64,000 nt of DNA from Monocercomonoides exilis (taxonomy: Eukaryota > Preaxostyla > Oxymonadida > Polymastigidae). The position numbers were made by a program, and so were the translations under genes. Each line of letters opens with the position of its first letter. The first letter of the stretch is position 1. Under the pieces are notes generated by a model that saw only the letters and a list, made by a program, of their open reading frames with translations, did no database searches and had not been told where the DNA came from. The stretch covers positions 531,001 to 595,000 of the forward strand of contig LSRY02000036.1 in assembly GCA_001643675.2 (NCBI GenBank), written 5' to 3'. Shown in pieces: positions 53,401-62,727 of this stretch.

Positions 53401-54815
53401 TTCGCACTGCAATTAGTTTTGTTTCGCATTTAGTCACATGCTATCCATTGGCATTCTCTTCAAATTCTGCTTCAACTTCAGCTTCTTCTTCCTCTTCTTC
53501 CTCTTCAAGTACCTCATCTTCTTCGTCAATGTCATCGTCCTCATCTTCCTCTTCTCGCTCATCTCAAATATTTCCTGGAATTTCACTTCCTCCAGCTGCT
53601 CTCAGGCTCCCAACATCATGTCTATCTGCTGCTGTTCATTCTGTTACATCTTCTTGGCTTTCTCCGCGTCCTCCTCGAATGATTGCAGGATGTCGCAATG
53701 AGAAAAAGAACAGAGAATTTTTGATGCGACTTAATAAAGAATATTACAGAATAAACCGGGCAAAGAAGCAAAAAGAGAAAATGACAAAACTTATGTTTTC
53801 GGTAAATAGTTTCAAACGTAATGCTTCTGACACATCAGAAACAAATAAACAAAATGAAAGCAATACTTTCGGTATTGACAATGATGCTAACTATTATGAA
53901 AATTGCGAAGAAGTATTGATGGTTTGTGATTCTGACAGTGATTCTTGCAGTGAAAATGATGGTGAATTTGATGCTGATGGAAAGAAGAATGAGCAAGCAT
54001 GCACAGAAAGAGGAAACGGATGGGGAAGAGAGGCTTCAGACGAGGAATGGTGCTGTGTTGATGAAGGTCGGTGGAGTGACCGTCAGTGTGAAATGTCTGA
54101 AGAATGCATGTGGAGGAAAATAGAAGACAGATATGATCATTTGCAATATCAGGAGCAAGTGCAAGAAAGCGCACTTATAACAGATGATATTTCTGCTCGC
54201 CTTCAAAAGGAACTTTCTAAATTGAGGAAGAAGAAGGAGAAGAAGAAAGAGCAATTGAAAGTCAAGAACGAATCTCCTTCGGAGGTTGTTGAATGCGAAA
54301 AAGTGAAAGGCAAAGTTTGCTGGTGCTGTGGCTCACTAGAAACAAATGGAGACTTGAGCACTTCTTTTGAGCAAACGAAGAATAGCAGTGTTGCAAATCA
54401 TGGTTCAAAGGCATCTTCTATTTCTGCGGTATCTTTTTCTCCTCAAGTTGGTATGAACCAATATTTGAGGCAAATTGAAGAAGCTCAACAGCAAAATCAG
54501 AACTTTTACCCTCTTCATTTGACACAAATGACGTTCCGCGAAGCACCACTTTTGCAAAAGTCTTCTTCTGTTGTACCGCTGCACACGTGCGCGCTAATTG
54601 CAGCTTTCAGATTACTTCTGGCCACAAATAGAATTTGTTCTTCTGCCTCTTCTTTCTGTTTGATAAAGTCAGATGAAATTCAAAATTTTGAATCTTGTAG
54701 GCATCCTCTTTCTTTTTGTTCTCTTCCTAATATCCATCCATCTTATCCATCTCAAAATGAGCTTTATTCATCAAAACGGTCATTGTTTGCATTGTCATTC
54801 CATCGTAGCTCATAG
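23492..54815 (+). CDS. Giant zinc-finger, poly-Ser protein (about 10,373 aa)
   Basis: Proposed exons are 23492-23493, 23571-23717, 23778-23857 and 23923-54815; the last three join in phase. The N-terminus holds eight cysteines in FYVE-type spacing (residues 24, 27, 40, 43, 48, 51, 67, 70). The remainder is one 30.9-kb exon. It contains dozens of Ser runs (the longest, 38 Ser, at 46095-46208), a His10 run (about 27784), Lys/Glu-rich charged blocks (26400-26700, 37540-37790, 40080-40200, 40860-41640) and islands of helical, HEAT/ARM-like hydrophobic sequence (about 32200-32650, 42050-42250, 46250-46900, 50500-50650, 52290-53450). A Cys cluster (CWCC) lies near 54318. No kinase, HECT, BEACH, GTPase or helicase motif was recognised. 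It might be a membrane-trafficking or ubiquitin-type scaffold, but nothing proves that. The 5' end is uncertain: the ATG is either split by the first intron (AT|G) or lies in a further upstream exon. No stop or frameshift interrupts the big exon, which argues for selection. Confidence 0.82.
46095..46208 (+). repeat. Poly-serine microsatellite tract (38 consecutive Ser codons)
   Basis: Inside the giant gene, 114 bp read as uninterrupted TCT/TCC/TCA codons, mostly as a TCTTCC hexanucleotide array with TCA interruptions at both ends. It keeps frame. Shorter relatives occur throughout the gene, for example at 26160-26215, 27700-27740, 29550-29590 and 38895-38940. Confidence 0.9.
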
Positions 54816-55103
54816 TTAGCTGGAAAAAAAATCAATTAGTTAAGATTATTAAAAATATTTTGTGTTATTTGTTGTATTAGTCAGTTTTATCTATTTTTTG
54901 TTCACTGATTATTTGTTTAATGATGAATTGATGTAAGATTTGTTCTGTTAGTTTCAGTCTTTTTATTTTGTTGGTTTTTCGATTTTAAAACATTTTGCAA
55001 TAAAAATGAAAGAATTTTTGATTAGTGATATTTGATAAAATGAATATTAAATTGGCTTATTTGAATAAATGGAAAAAAAAAAAAACTTAATGTTTATAGT
55101 TGG
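54816..55103. other. 3' flank of the giant gene
   Basis: AT-rich spacer after the TAG stop, with AATAAA at 54999-55004 as a possible polyadenylation signal. No gene is seen; repeat-derived DNA begins just after it. Confidence 0.4.
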
Positions 55104-55140
55104 GTGCAAAACCCGCACTTGTGCAAAAACCCGCACACTT
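55104..55140. repeat. Two tandem copies of a GC-rich 17-20 bp motif
   Basis: GTGCAAAACCCGCACTT (55104-55120) is followed directly by GTGCAAAAACCCGCACACTT (55121-55140). Each copy can form a GTGC/GCAC hairpin. It stands out in otherwise AT-rich DNA and lies 17 bp before the direct repeat that starts at 55158. Confidence 0.6.
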
Positions 55141-55157
55141 GACATTTTCTTTTGAAA

Positions 55158-55414
55158 TGGGGCAAAATATTTCACTTCAGGCATTTTCATTGATAAATTA
55201 TGTTCTTTTCATTGACTTTTTGATATCAAAAAATATTAAAAAAAGGGATTTATTTTTTGACATTCGTGAAATGACACAACAATTTTTGATTTGATTTCAA
55301 AGATGTTTGTTTACATATATGTAAATCAAATTTATTTAAAAATCTGAGAAAGTGAAACAAAGTTATAAGTGAAACAATTTCTTCATGCTTTGTGCATAAA
55401 AAGCTTGAAAGTCC
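55158..55414 (+). repeat. Left copy of a ~257-bp direct repeat
   Basis: Starts TGGGGCAAAATATTTC and ends AAAAAGCTTGAAAGTCC. The same sequence, diverged by perhaps a fifth of positions by eye, recurs in the same orientation at 59555-59810. Shared blocks include CATTTTCATTGA, TTTTCATTGACTTTTTGA, AAATCAAATTTATTT and GCTTTGTGCATAAAAAGC. It is non-coding. It could be an LTR-like pair, a non-autonomous element family or a segmental duplicate. Confidence 0.85.
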
Positions 55415-55472
55415 ATTTTTGACCCCAAATACTCTTCCACTTTCATATATTTGATAGCATTAAGAATTTTAA

Positions 55473-55630
55473 TGCAACCAGTGACTTTTATTTGTCCAAT
55501 ATTTACTATTTCGATAGAAAAATCAAAAATAAAATACTTTGATCTTTTTTGATCAGTTGATCAAAGTATTTAATTTTTAATTTTTTTATTGAAATAGTAT
55601 ATATTGGACAAATAAAAATCACTGGTTGCA
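55473..55630. mobile_element. 158-bp foldback MITE with 5-bp target duplication
   Basis: Nearly the whole element is one inverted repeat. The left arm starts TGCAACCAGTGACTTTTAT, and the reverse complement of the right arm starts TGCAACCAGTGATTTTTAT. Pairing continues through TTTGTCCAATAT and ACTATTTC to TACTTTGATC, leaving a loop of about 14 bp. It is flanked by TTTAA on both sides (55468-55472 and 55631-55635), a plausible target-site duplication. It has no coding capacity, so it would be mobilised by a transposase encoded elsewhere. Its right end abuts the hAT-like terminus at 55637. Confidence 0.85.
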
Positions 55631-55842
55631 TTTAAATAGGCCTTTGAGACAGACCGACATTTTTTGAAAGCATTCGACAAGTCGACCGACAAAAAAAATT
55701 TATTCAAATGTTTATTGCATTTTTTTCGTATTTTTATTTCAATTCAAACAAAATAAGATAGATATAATTCACATGTATTTACAAATAATTAATTGTTTGT
55801 TAACAATTCATAAATAAATATTTTTTATTTTTTTTCGACAAA

Positions 55843-55917
55843 GATCAGTCTGTCGAATTGATCAGCCTGTCATATAGATCAGTTTGTCAATCTGATCAAT
55901 CAGTCGAATAGATCAAC
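55843..55917. repeat. 17-bp subterminal tandem repeat, 4.4 copies
   Basis: Units start at 55843, 55860, 55877, 55894 and 55911, each beginning GATCA. Examples are GATCAGTCTGTCGAATT and GATCAGCCTGTCATATA. The repeat lies about 200 bp inside the hAT-like left end. hAT transposases bind short repeated subterminal motifs, so these are candidate transposase sites. Confidence 0.75.
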
Positions 55918-56229
55918 TTTTATTTCAATAAGCTTTTATCATGGAAGTTTCAAATAACTATGATTTCATAAAGTTTTTACATTTCGAATTAAAAAATTGT
56001 ATTAAGACAAAAGAAGCAGTTTGAAAATATTGTTTTATTAAAACAAAAATGAATTGTTTTGATTTCTTTTTTTAACGAAGAGCGATGCATTGAGAAAAAA
56101 AAATAGAAGAGTTGAAAAGAAGTTATTGTTCATTTGTCAAGTTGGAATATTCGAAAACCACTAATTTTGGATAATGTGTTAAAAAAAATTTATTACGATC
56201 AAATGAAACATCATATCTTTTTTTTCAGC

Positions 56230-59092
56230 AAAAAAAGATAGCAAACACCCCAACAATACAGGTAAAGAAATTGGAAAAGTTCACTTTGAAGCGATCAATA
56301 ATAGATATTGGATAGCGTACACTCCAGTCAAAAATGATGGATCGTTAAAAAAGGATGACCACATATACTATTTATGTCCTTACATCAAGCAAGCAGTTGA
56401 TTGCGGGATATGTGGAAGGAAAGGAAGCGAAAGGATATGCAATCATCAATGTTCTCTGTTGAATAATTCTTGGATCGTTCAACATTTTAAATCGACATAT
56501 TCTTCAAGCCATCAAACAAATTTTGCAACAAAGAAAATTGTACCTTATCATTTTCAATATGATTCTTTAATAATTCTTTTTTTAAGCTGATCAGTCATTG
56601 TGATATAGCTTTCTTGTCTGCTCACTCATCGGAATCTAATACTTTTATTTCAACATTAATACAGATCTCACAACAAAATCCGTCTTTGTCAACAAAGTCC
56701 ATTTTTCCTCGTTTGAATCACAGAAAACTCTCTTCAATTATTCATGATGAAGTGAACGAAATAATCGCTGAAAGGAAAAAAATAATCAATAATTCAATGG
56801 TTGGAGTGATAATTGATGGAGGAATTATAGTAAGTCAAAAGTTCACAGTTATTACAGTTGTCCCATTGAAGGAATTTGCAAAACCATTTTTTTGGAGGAT
56901 AAATGAAGCTTGCAGAAGTTTATCAGACTATTTGAAGCTCATCACACAGATTTTTACGGAAATCAGAGATCTTCACGGAGAAGTGCGATGCTTTTGCACG
57001 GATGGTTTGTTTCATCAACGATAAGCAATTGAAAGTTTGAGTGAAGAAAATATTTCCAAAACGTCTTTATCGATATGCGCAGGAACTACTCCATTATTTG
57101 TGTATTGCTGCAATCATCAAGAAAATTTAGAAGTGAGTCATTTTTGCAGAAAAAATGAATACTTTCAAAAATTGAGAGATTCAATTATTTCATATTCCAA
57201 ACAAGTGAAAGTCCTTTCTCGAAGAATTCCTTCTATTCCTAAATACCCCACATTTGAAGAAACTGGATGGCTTTGTCTTTATGACATTTGTTGTTTCATT
57301 AGAAAATATTATAATAATGATTGTTTTTCTGAATTGTTGGAATCAATTTTTGAAAGTGATGTGATCAAAAATGAACTTCTTTTATTTCCTCTCAAAGAAC
57401 TTCAGTTGTTCTTTTCAAAGGAAGAATCCAAGTTAGGTGATATTTTCCTTGAGATATTGAAAGCATTTGCACGGTTCATTTGGATGCAGGAGCTGTCAGA
57501 ATTTTCTGATGAGAACTGGCGATCTGGTTTATGTCAAATTATCATTCTTTTATATAACTTTTTCTTGGCAAGAAATCGAGAGAATATTATTTTTTTAGCC
57601 TTCTCTTTGACACCAACAGGAAGAAATCTTTATCAAGCATGATCATTTTCCGTAACATTCTGTTCAGCATTGTGCTGTTAAAAAAAGGATATAAACAGGC
57701 TTTTTCAGTAGAAACCACCTGTTCTATTTCCAAACACGTTGATTCAAATAATGCATTACTTCATACTGATATGAATATTACGAACAAAGCAGAATCATCA
57801 AAATCCCAGTGTCGCAAACACTTGTTGCAGTCAATCTCACCCTCATTTTCGTCATTTAACTCCAATGCAATTTCTTCTTCATCATCTTCTTCATCTTCCT
57901 CTCCTTTCACTTTTCCTTCCTCTCCTTCCTCTCCTTCCACTTATCAAATAATCAACTTCTTCTCCTTCTTGTTTGAACTCGATTTCTTTTGAAAATGAAA
58001 TGGAAACTGATCATCGAAAAATCTGCAAGATGAAAAGAATTGACAAACAAAATGAATTTCCAAATGAAACTTCAAAGCAAAAAACCGTGAAAGATTTGTT
58101 CGTTGGAAATGATTTATCTTCTCGAAAAATAATGTTAAATGTTCCATCTTCAATGACGTATGAATCGAACCCCATCACAATCGACGCATTTTATTCCACT
58201 CTTCGTTCGTTGAATCCTGAACCTTGAAAAAATAAAAAGCAAACTTCATCGTTTCAAAAGGAAGGCTATTCATCTTCTCATATAACAATCACTGTTCCAA
58301 AGATGTAAAGCAAGAATCCAGATGACACGCACATTATTCAGTTACTCAAAATAATATCAGAAAATTCTCCGTTAAAAATTAATGAATTTTCTACAATGGA
58401 ACAAAAAAATTGATGAGGAAGATCTGGACATCTTTGGATTATCACAAGCTGAAAGAGATTCTGAAGCAGACGAATTTCCTTACTCTTTTGATTCGTCTTT
58501 ATCTTTGCAGAAAGAGACCTATATATATTTCACAAGAAAAGAAAGTGAAAAAGAAATCAGTGAAATAAGGAGCAAAGTTAGAAGCAAAGTTGCTTAAAGA
58601 AATGATGATGATGAATCCTCAGACAATTCTGAAAACAACGATGATCTTCGATTTATTAGCTCAAGTGAATTTATTGAATTTGGAAAACTGAAAAATATGG
58701 ATCAGAAACAAATGACAAATAGAAGCATTATCGAAACAATAAAGATGGATTGGTTAATAAGAATGAAAAGTGGATTTCATCAATATGCGTCAAATATTCT
58801 TTCTGTCCAAAACAAAGAAGTTAGGGAACATGTGGAAGCTTTATATTCTTCTTTTATTTTTGACTGTCATCAGTCTGTTGTGCTTGAAAATTGTTTTGTT
58901 TTATTCTCTGAAATTAGTTAACTTGATCATTTTCACTCTATTATTTCAAACATTTGTTTCGCTTTAATAACTTTCCCCTGCAGCGAGACTTCTTGCGAGC
59001 GACTATTTTCAAGGCTTCGTGGTATTGTGGGGGATAGAAGACACTAACTTTCATTGATAATGCTGAATTCTTTGCTTCTTCTTTGAAAGTTT
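56230..59092 (+). pseudogene. hAT-type transposase, multiply disrupted
   Basis: Block 1 (about 56230-56587) has a Cys/His-rich segment (CGICGRKGSERICNHQC, then HFKSTYSSSH) in the place of a BED-type finger. A frameshift in the T7 run near 56578 leads to block 2 (56584-57642). Block 2 has LISHCDIAFLSAH, a VIIDGG strand where hAT enzymes have their first catalytic Asp, a CTDG strand, and FVYCCNHQENL where family members have a CxxH-like helix. An in-frame TAA at 57022-57024 breaks block 2. From about 57640 the frame is ragged and includes a Ser run (57870-57905). A typical hAT C-terminal dimerisation motif, SETSCERLFSRLRGIVG, appears at 58982-59032, with another TAA shortly after. The assignment rests on order and motif resemblance, so the superfamily is likely but not certain. 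The copy is clearly non-functional. Confidence 0.6.
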
Positions 59093-59554
59093 TCATAATT
59101 TCATTTTATTACATAAATTCAAAACAATTGATGAATTTGTTTTATTATAATATTTCAGTTTTCAAACACTGATAATTATTTATGCTTAAATTATCTAAAA
59201 GATAATATTCTGAACGTCAATTGAAACAACGATAAAAAACTATTAAATGTTGACTCTTGGAAACAAGCTGCAATTTTCCTCAAATCGTTAATAAGAAAAA
59301 AACGAATTAAACAAGTTATTTCTTCATTCTCTTTTCAATGTGACTTTATATTTGATTATCATCGATGGCAACAACCATTCCTTGAAAAATAAGAAGTTAG
59401 TTGTGATAAAAATGTTATTTCAATCCTGAATAAATCAATCTTAATTTTGATTGATACATAAATACATTTGAAATTGCATATCAAAACTGAAATATCACAA
59501 AATCATCACTAAAAAGTTCTCGTTCACACTTTACAAGATTCTTTTAAGATAATG
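59093..59554. other. AT-rich spacer between hAT remnant and right direct repeat
   Basis: About 460 bp with no supported gene or RNA. It may belong to the hAT element's 3' non-coding end or to older inserted DNA. Confidence 0.4.
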
Positions 59555-59810
59555 TGGGGTAAAATATTTCGCTTCAAGCATTTTCATTGAAAAATTATGC
59601 ACTTTTCATTGACTTTTTGAGATTAAAAAACACAATAAAAATGGATCCAATTCAAACATTAGTGAAATGTTGGATGACTTTCTGTTTTGATTTCAATGAT
59701 GTATGTTAAATGATATGAAAATCAAATTTATTTTGAATTCTGAGAAAGCGAAACAAAGTTGTGAGCGAAACAATTTTTTCGTGCTTTGTGCATAAAAAGC
59801 TTGAAAGTCC
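59555..59810 (+). repeat. Right copy of the ~257-bp direct repeat
   Basis: Starts TGGGGTAAAATATTTC and ends AAAAAGCTTGAAAGTCC, colinear with 55158-55414 and in the same orientation (256 versus 257 bp). Together the pair brackets 4.1 kb holding the MITE and the hAT remnant. Confidence 0.85.
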
Positions 59811-59943
59811 GTATTTTTTCCCATGTGTTTTTCATTTATTTTGCCTCCTTTTTTTAAGTTTCAACTTCTTCTCAATTTTTTCATCTCCTCCGTTCAAAAC
59901 TCTTTGCTGCCTAAAATATGAAATATATTCATCTTATATAGTT

Positions 59944-61174
59944 TTACACTCCTCTTTCAAAATTGACTTCTTTCTCTTTCATTCTTCTTCCATCACTTTC
60001 ACAAATTGCATCTGACATCGTTATCATCGCAGCGCCTGTTGGAAAACGTTGAATAAACTCTCTCTTCAGAGTAGTCTGCAATAATCTTTCTAAGGGATCA
60101 CCTGACAGACACACAATCACCACATTCTTTAAGTGTTTTCTTCTGGATTGCTTCCAAGTTTGGCCTCTCTTCATCCACAATCTTCTGCCCAGCCACATCT
60201 GCCTCATAATCACCAAAAGGTATTTGAAGAGTCAGGCACTCCCACAGCATCATCCCGACCGAGAATGCCACCGACTTCTCTGTTGCCCCCATCTTCTTGT
60301 TCAACAACAATTCTGGTGCCTTCCACCTCAGGCACTCTTTTTTGAAATCATCCTCATCCTCAAATGCAGACGAGGGAAGTGAGTCTTCATCATCATCATC
60401 ATCACTGGCAGATGTGACAACAGTCGATGAAGAGATTGAGGATGAATCCGAATCATCGTCAGAAGAGAAGTCGGAATGCATCACAATGCAGATTACCATA
60501 TGCTCAGAGAACAGCACAATGTGTGGGCTCAGATTGACAAGTGACTGAAGAGGGTTGTCCATCTCGGAAAATGAGTGAAGCGCAAGATTGGCCACCCAGA
60601 ACAAGACCTGGGCAGCTGTCTGCTCTCTTTCCTTCAGAGTGCCTATCGCCATCTCCTTCTTCTCATTCCTCCCATGAAGCAGCATGAACAGCGAATCCCT
60701 CAGATCCACAATCAATTTCTCATGTGGTGAAGAGCAGGCCATTGCATCCACCAGATTCGACATCGATGAGGTGGTTGGACACAGATCTTCCCCTCGAACA
60801 AATGTTGAATCTGAGTCAGTTGTTGTAGTGGATGAAATAGACGAAATGGAAGGTGAAGGTGTTCGCTTTCTTGTCTCTTCTTCTTCTTTCTCATCAACCT
60901 TCTCCAGCATCCATTCAGGAATCTTGTCTGAGTCTCTGCCCAATATGTATTCAGTCGATCCACTCTCAGACAGAAGATGCTCCGATGACTCTGAATGTCC
61001 CAAACTTTTCGCATACACCCTCTTCTTGATTCTTTCCTCATTCTTCTTCTCTGCCTCACTTTCTGCTCTCCTCCACTGCTCCTCAGATGACATCTCCATT
61101 TTCACCATCTCAAACGCCTTCGGATCTTTTCTGACGTTGTCATTCTCAATCTCTTCCTGGTTTTCTGAATTCCT
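59944..61174 (-). pseudogene. C-terminal fragment of a degenerate protein-kinase-like gene, frameshifted
   Basis: Reading leftward, the frame is open from 61174 after an in-frame TAG at 61177-61175; the first ATG is at 61108. The upstream half is charged and Ser-rich, then comes SLFMLLHGRNEKKEMAIGTL. The kinase-like part follows: LSPHIVLFSEHMVICIVMHS where the catalytic/Mg loop would be, but with no HRD or DFG. A Ser/Asp insert comes next, then the APE-equivalent RWKAPELLLNKKMGATEKSV and an alpha-F-like segment FSVGMMLWECLTLQIPFG. Near 60117 the frame shifts by one; the conserved tail CLSGDPLERLLQTTLKREF continues in the neighbouring frame to a stop at 59944. As I recall, such degenerate kinase tails end very large proteins in Monocercomonoides-type genomes. 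The start of the kinase fold and everything before it are missing, so this is a 5'-truncated, frameshifted copy. Confidence 0.72.
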
Positions 61175-61906
61175 CTATCCGATTTTTTAACGAGTTTAAA
61201 ACAATTAAATAAAAGATACAATCAACGTTTATTCTCATTTTTATATTTCACAACTCCAACATTTGTTTTCATATTTGTGATTTTTGCAAAAAAAAAAAAA
61301 AAGAAAAGAAAAGAAAAAAATAAAAAAGGAAAAAAAGAAAGAAAATGAAAAAAGAAAGAAAGAAAGAAGAAGAAGCAACCAATCGGACAATGGGCTTATT
61401 ATATTATTAACTTTTTATGAATATTATATTATTTTTGTTCCAAAAAGCATCAAAAATAAACAAACAAAATTAAAAACGTTTTTTTAAAAACAAATATTTA
61501 ACCAGTTATCAACAATTTGAACTTCTGAATATCAAAAGTTCGATTGCAAGTTTCCAATTGACTGCTGTTTTAATAACCAATTCTGTTGTTGAAATTAACG
61601 TTTTAAAAAATTATCTGATTCTATTTGTTGTTCAAAAAGAATAAAAACAACAAAATATCATCATCCTATAAAAATTATCTGGATAAAAGAAAAATTGCCT
61701 CAAACCTGTTCTGAACAATGTGCTTTTAAAAAAACAAATATTTTTGAATCTCTTTATTGATTGCTTTTTTATTTATGTCTTATATGCATATATTGCATAT
61801 CAAGCAATAACATCAAAATTGTGAAACAAGAGATTATGAAATAAATGCATATGAATAAACAATATCGTTTTATCAATTAATAAACAATAAAAAAAAATAT
61901 ACAAAG
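61175..61906. other. AT-rich DNA with an A/G-rich simple-sequence tract
   Basis: No gene is seen. From about 61288 to 61375 the plus strand is purine-rich simple sequence (runs of A, AAAAG, GAAAGAAAGAAAG and GAAGAAG). The rest is AT-rich without recognisable structure. Confidence 0.5.
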
Positions 61907-62188
61907 TTAAGAGTGCAAAATTTTTCCTTGAAACTTTTCTTTCATGGAAAGTGAACTCATTTTCTTATATAGCGCATCAAAACAAAGCGAACAAATCGGA
62001 TTATCAACGAATGTATTTCGATCAAATGAATAATAATTTTTTTCATTTGATTTTTTAATCCACTTTTGTTTAAATTTAAAATTAATATCAATTAATTGTA
62101 AGAAATTCATTATGTTAAGAAATTTTGTAGTAAAAACGATGATTGCGCACTTTTTGGATAATAATTGAGAAATTGAGCAATTCGACAA
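61907..62188 (-). CDS. Possible 93-aa ORF at a hAT-like terminus
   Basis: A small minus-strand frame (MSNCSISQLL... to ...GKILHS) containing one CxxC (ICSLC) and a basic segment. It lies just inside the terminus-like sequence at 62242 and points away from it, the position where a transposase N-terminus would be expected. I do not recognise a family. It may be the start of a second, truncated hAT-like element or a chance open frame. Confidence 0.22.
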   Translation of the reverse strand: MSNCSISQLLSKKCAIIVFTTKFLNIMNFLQLIDINFKFKQKWIKKSNEKNYYSFDRNTFVDNPICSLCFDALYKKMSSLSMKEKFQGKILHS

Positions 62189-62242
62189 CGAAAGACTTAT
62201 TCGACCGACACAATAATTTAAAAAATGAGTTGTCGCAAAGGC
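62165..62242 (-). repeat. hAT-like terminus in inverted orientation
   Basis: Read on the minus strand from 62242, the sequence begins TAGGCCTTTGCGACAAC and then has GTGTCGGTCGAATAAG and GTTGTCGAATTG. This matches the left terminus at 55637 (TAGGCCTTTGAGACAG, followed by CGAC/GTCGAC motifs). It is therefore the inverted end of the same family. Whether it is the right end of the 55637 element or the left end of a second copy on the minus strand is unresolved. Confidence 0.6.
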
Positions 62243-62482
62243 CTAGTTTTGAGTTATATCATTGTTAATAAACTTAACTTCTTAATGTTTTTGGTTGTTT
62301 TTTTGATATAAAACACTTCGTTATTTATTATTTTTTCCATTTCACAAAATGCCAATTCAACGAGAAAGAATTGTGAAGTTTGAATTTCCATTTTTCAATA
62401 TTTTGAATAATAATTGTGAAACTGATTGTTATGAGTGTCACAAAATTTTTGTCATAAACTTTGTGATTTCAGGTTTATGATA

Positions 62483-62522
<40 letters not shown>

Positions 62523-62727
62523 CAGTAAGAAAAAAAGAAAGAAACATTCAAAAAATTGAGAAAAATATCATATAATATCGTGCTGACGAAATTCAAAAAG
62601 CAAAAACACCTTCCATAAAAATCAAAAGACCCATAACGAAACAGAATTCTTGAAAGATCAAACATATTTGTTGAATCGCTTGTTTGCAAGCAACAAGCAA
62701 TTGCAGTTCACATAAAATAACAAGGAA
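62243..62727. other. AT-rich spacer with a 38-A homopolymer
   Basis: Non-coding AT-rich DNA upstream of the 30-residue-repeat gene, which should hold that gene's promoter. It includes an uninterrupted run of 38 A at 62483-62520. In-frame TAA at 62713-62715 precedes the repeat gene's start. Confidence 0.5.

Larger units (their letters stand above)
55637..59092 (+). mobile_element. Decayed hAT-like transposon (visible part)
   Basis: The left terminus TAGGCCTTTGAGACAG is followed by GACCGAC/GTCGAC motifs, a 17-bp tandem subterminal repeat (55843-55917) and a broken transposase. The right terminus is not clear: the only inverted match to TAGGCCTTTG is at 62242, beyond other repeats, so the listed end is simply where transposase similarity stops. 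No 8-bp target duplication was found. Confidence 0.55.

Noticed and set aside
55100-55294. Short plus-strand open frame over the left direct repeat
   Set aside because: The matching region of the right direct repeat is full of stops, so the frame is not conserved between copies.
62483-62520. 38-A run as the tail of a retroposed gene copy
   Set aside because: The sequence immediately upstream shows no processed coding sequence in the right orientation and no target duplication could be defined. A simple homopolymer is the safer reading.
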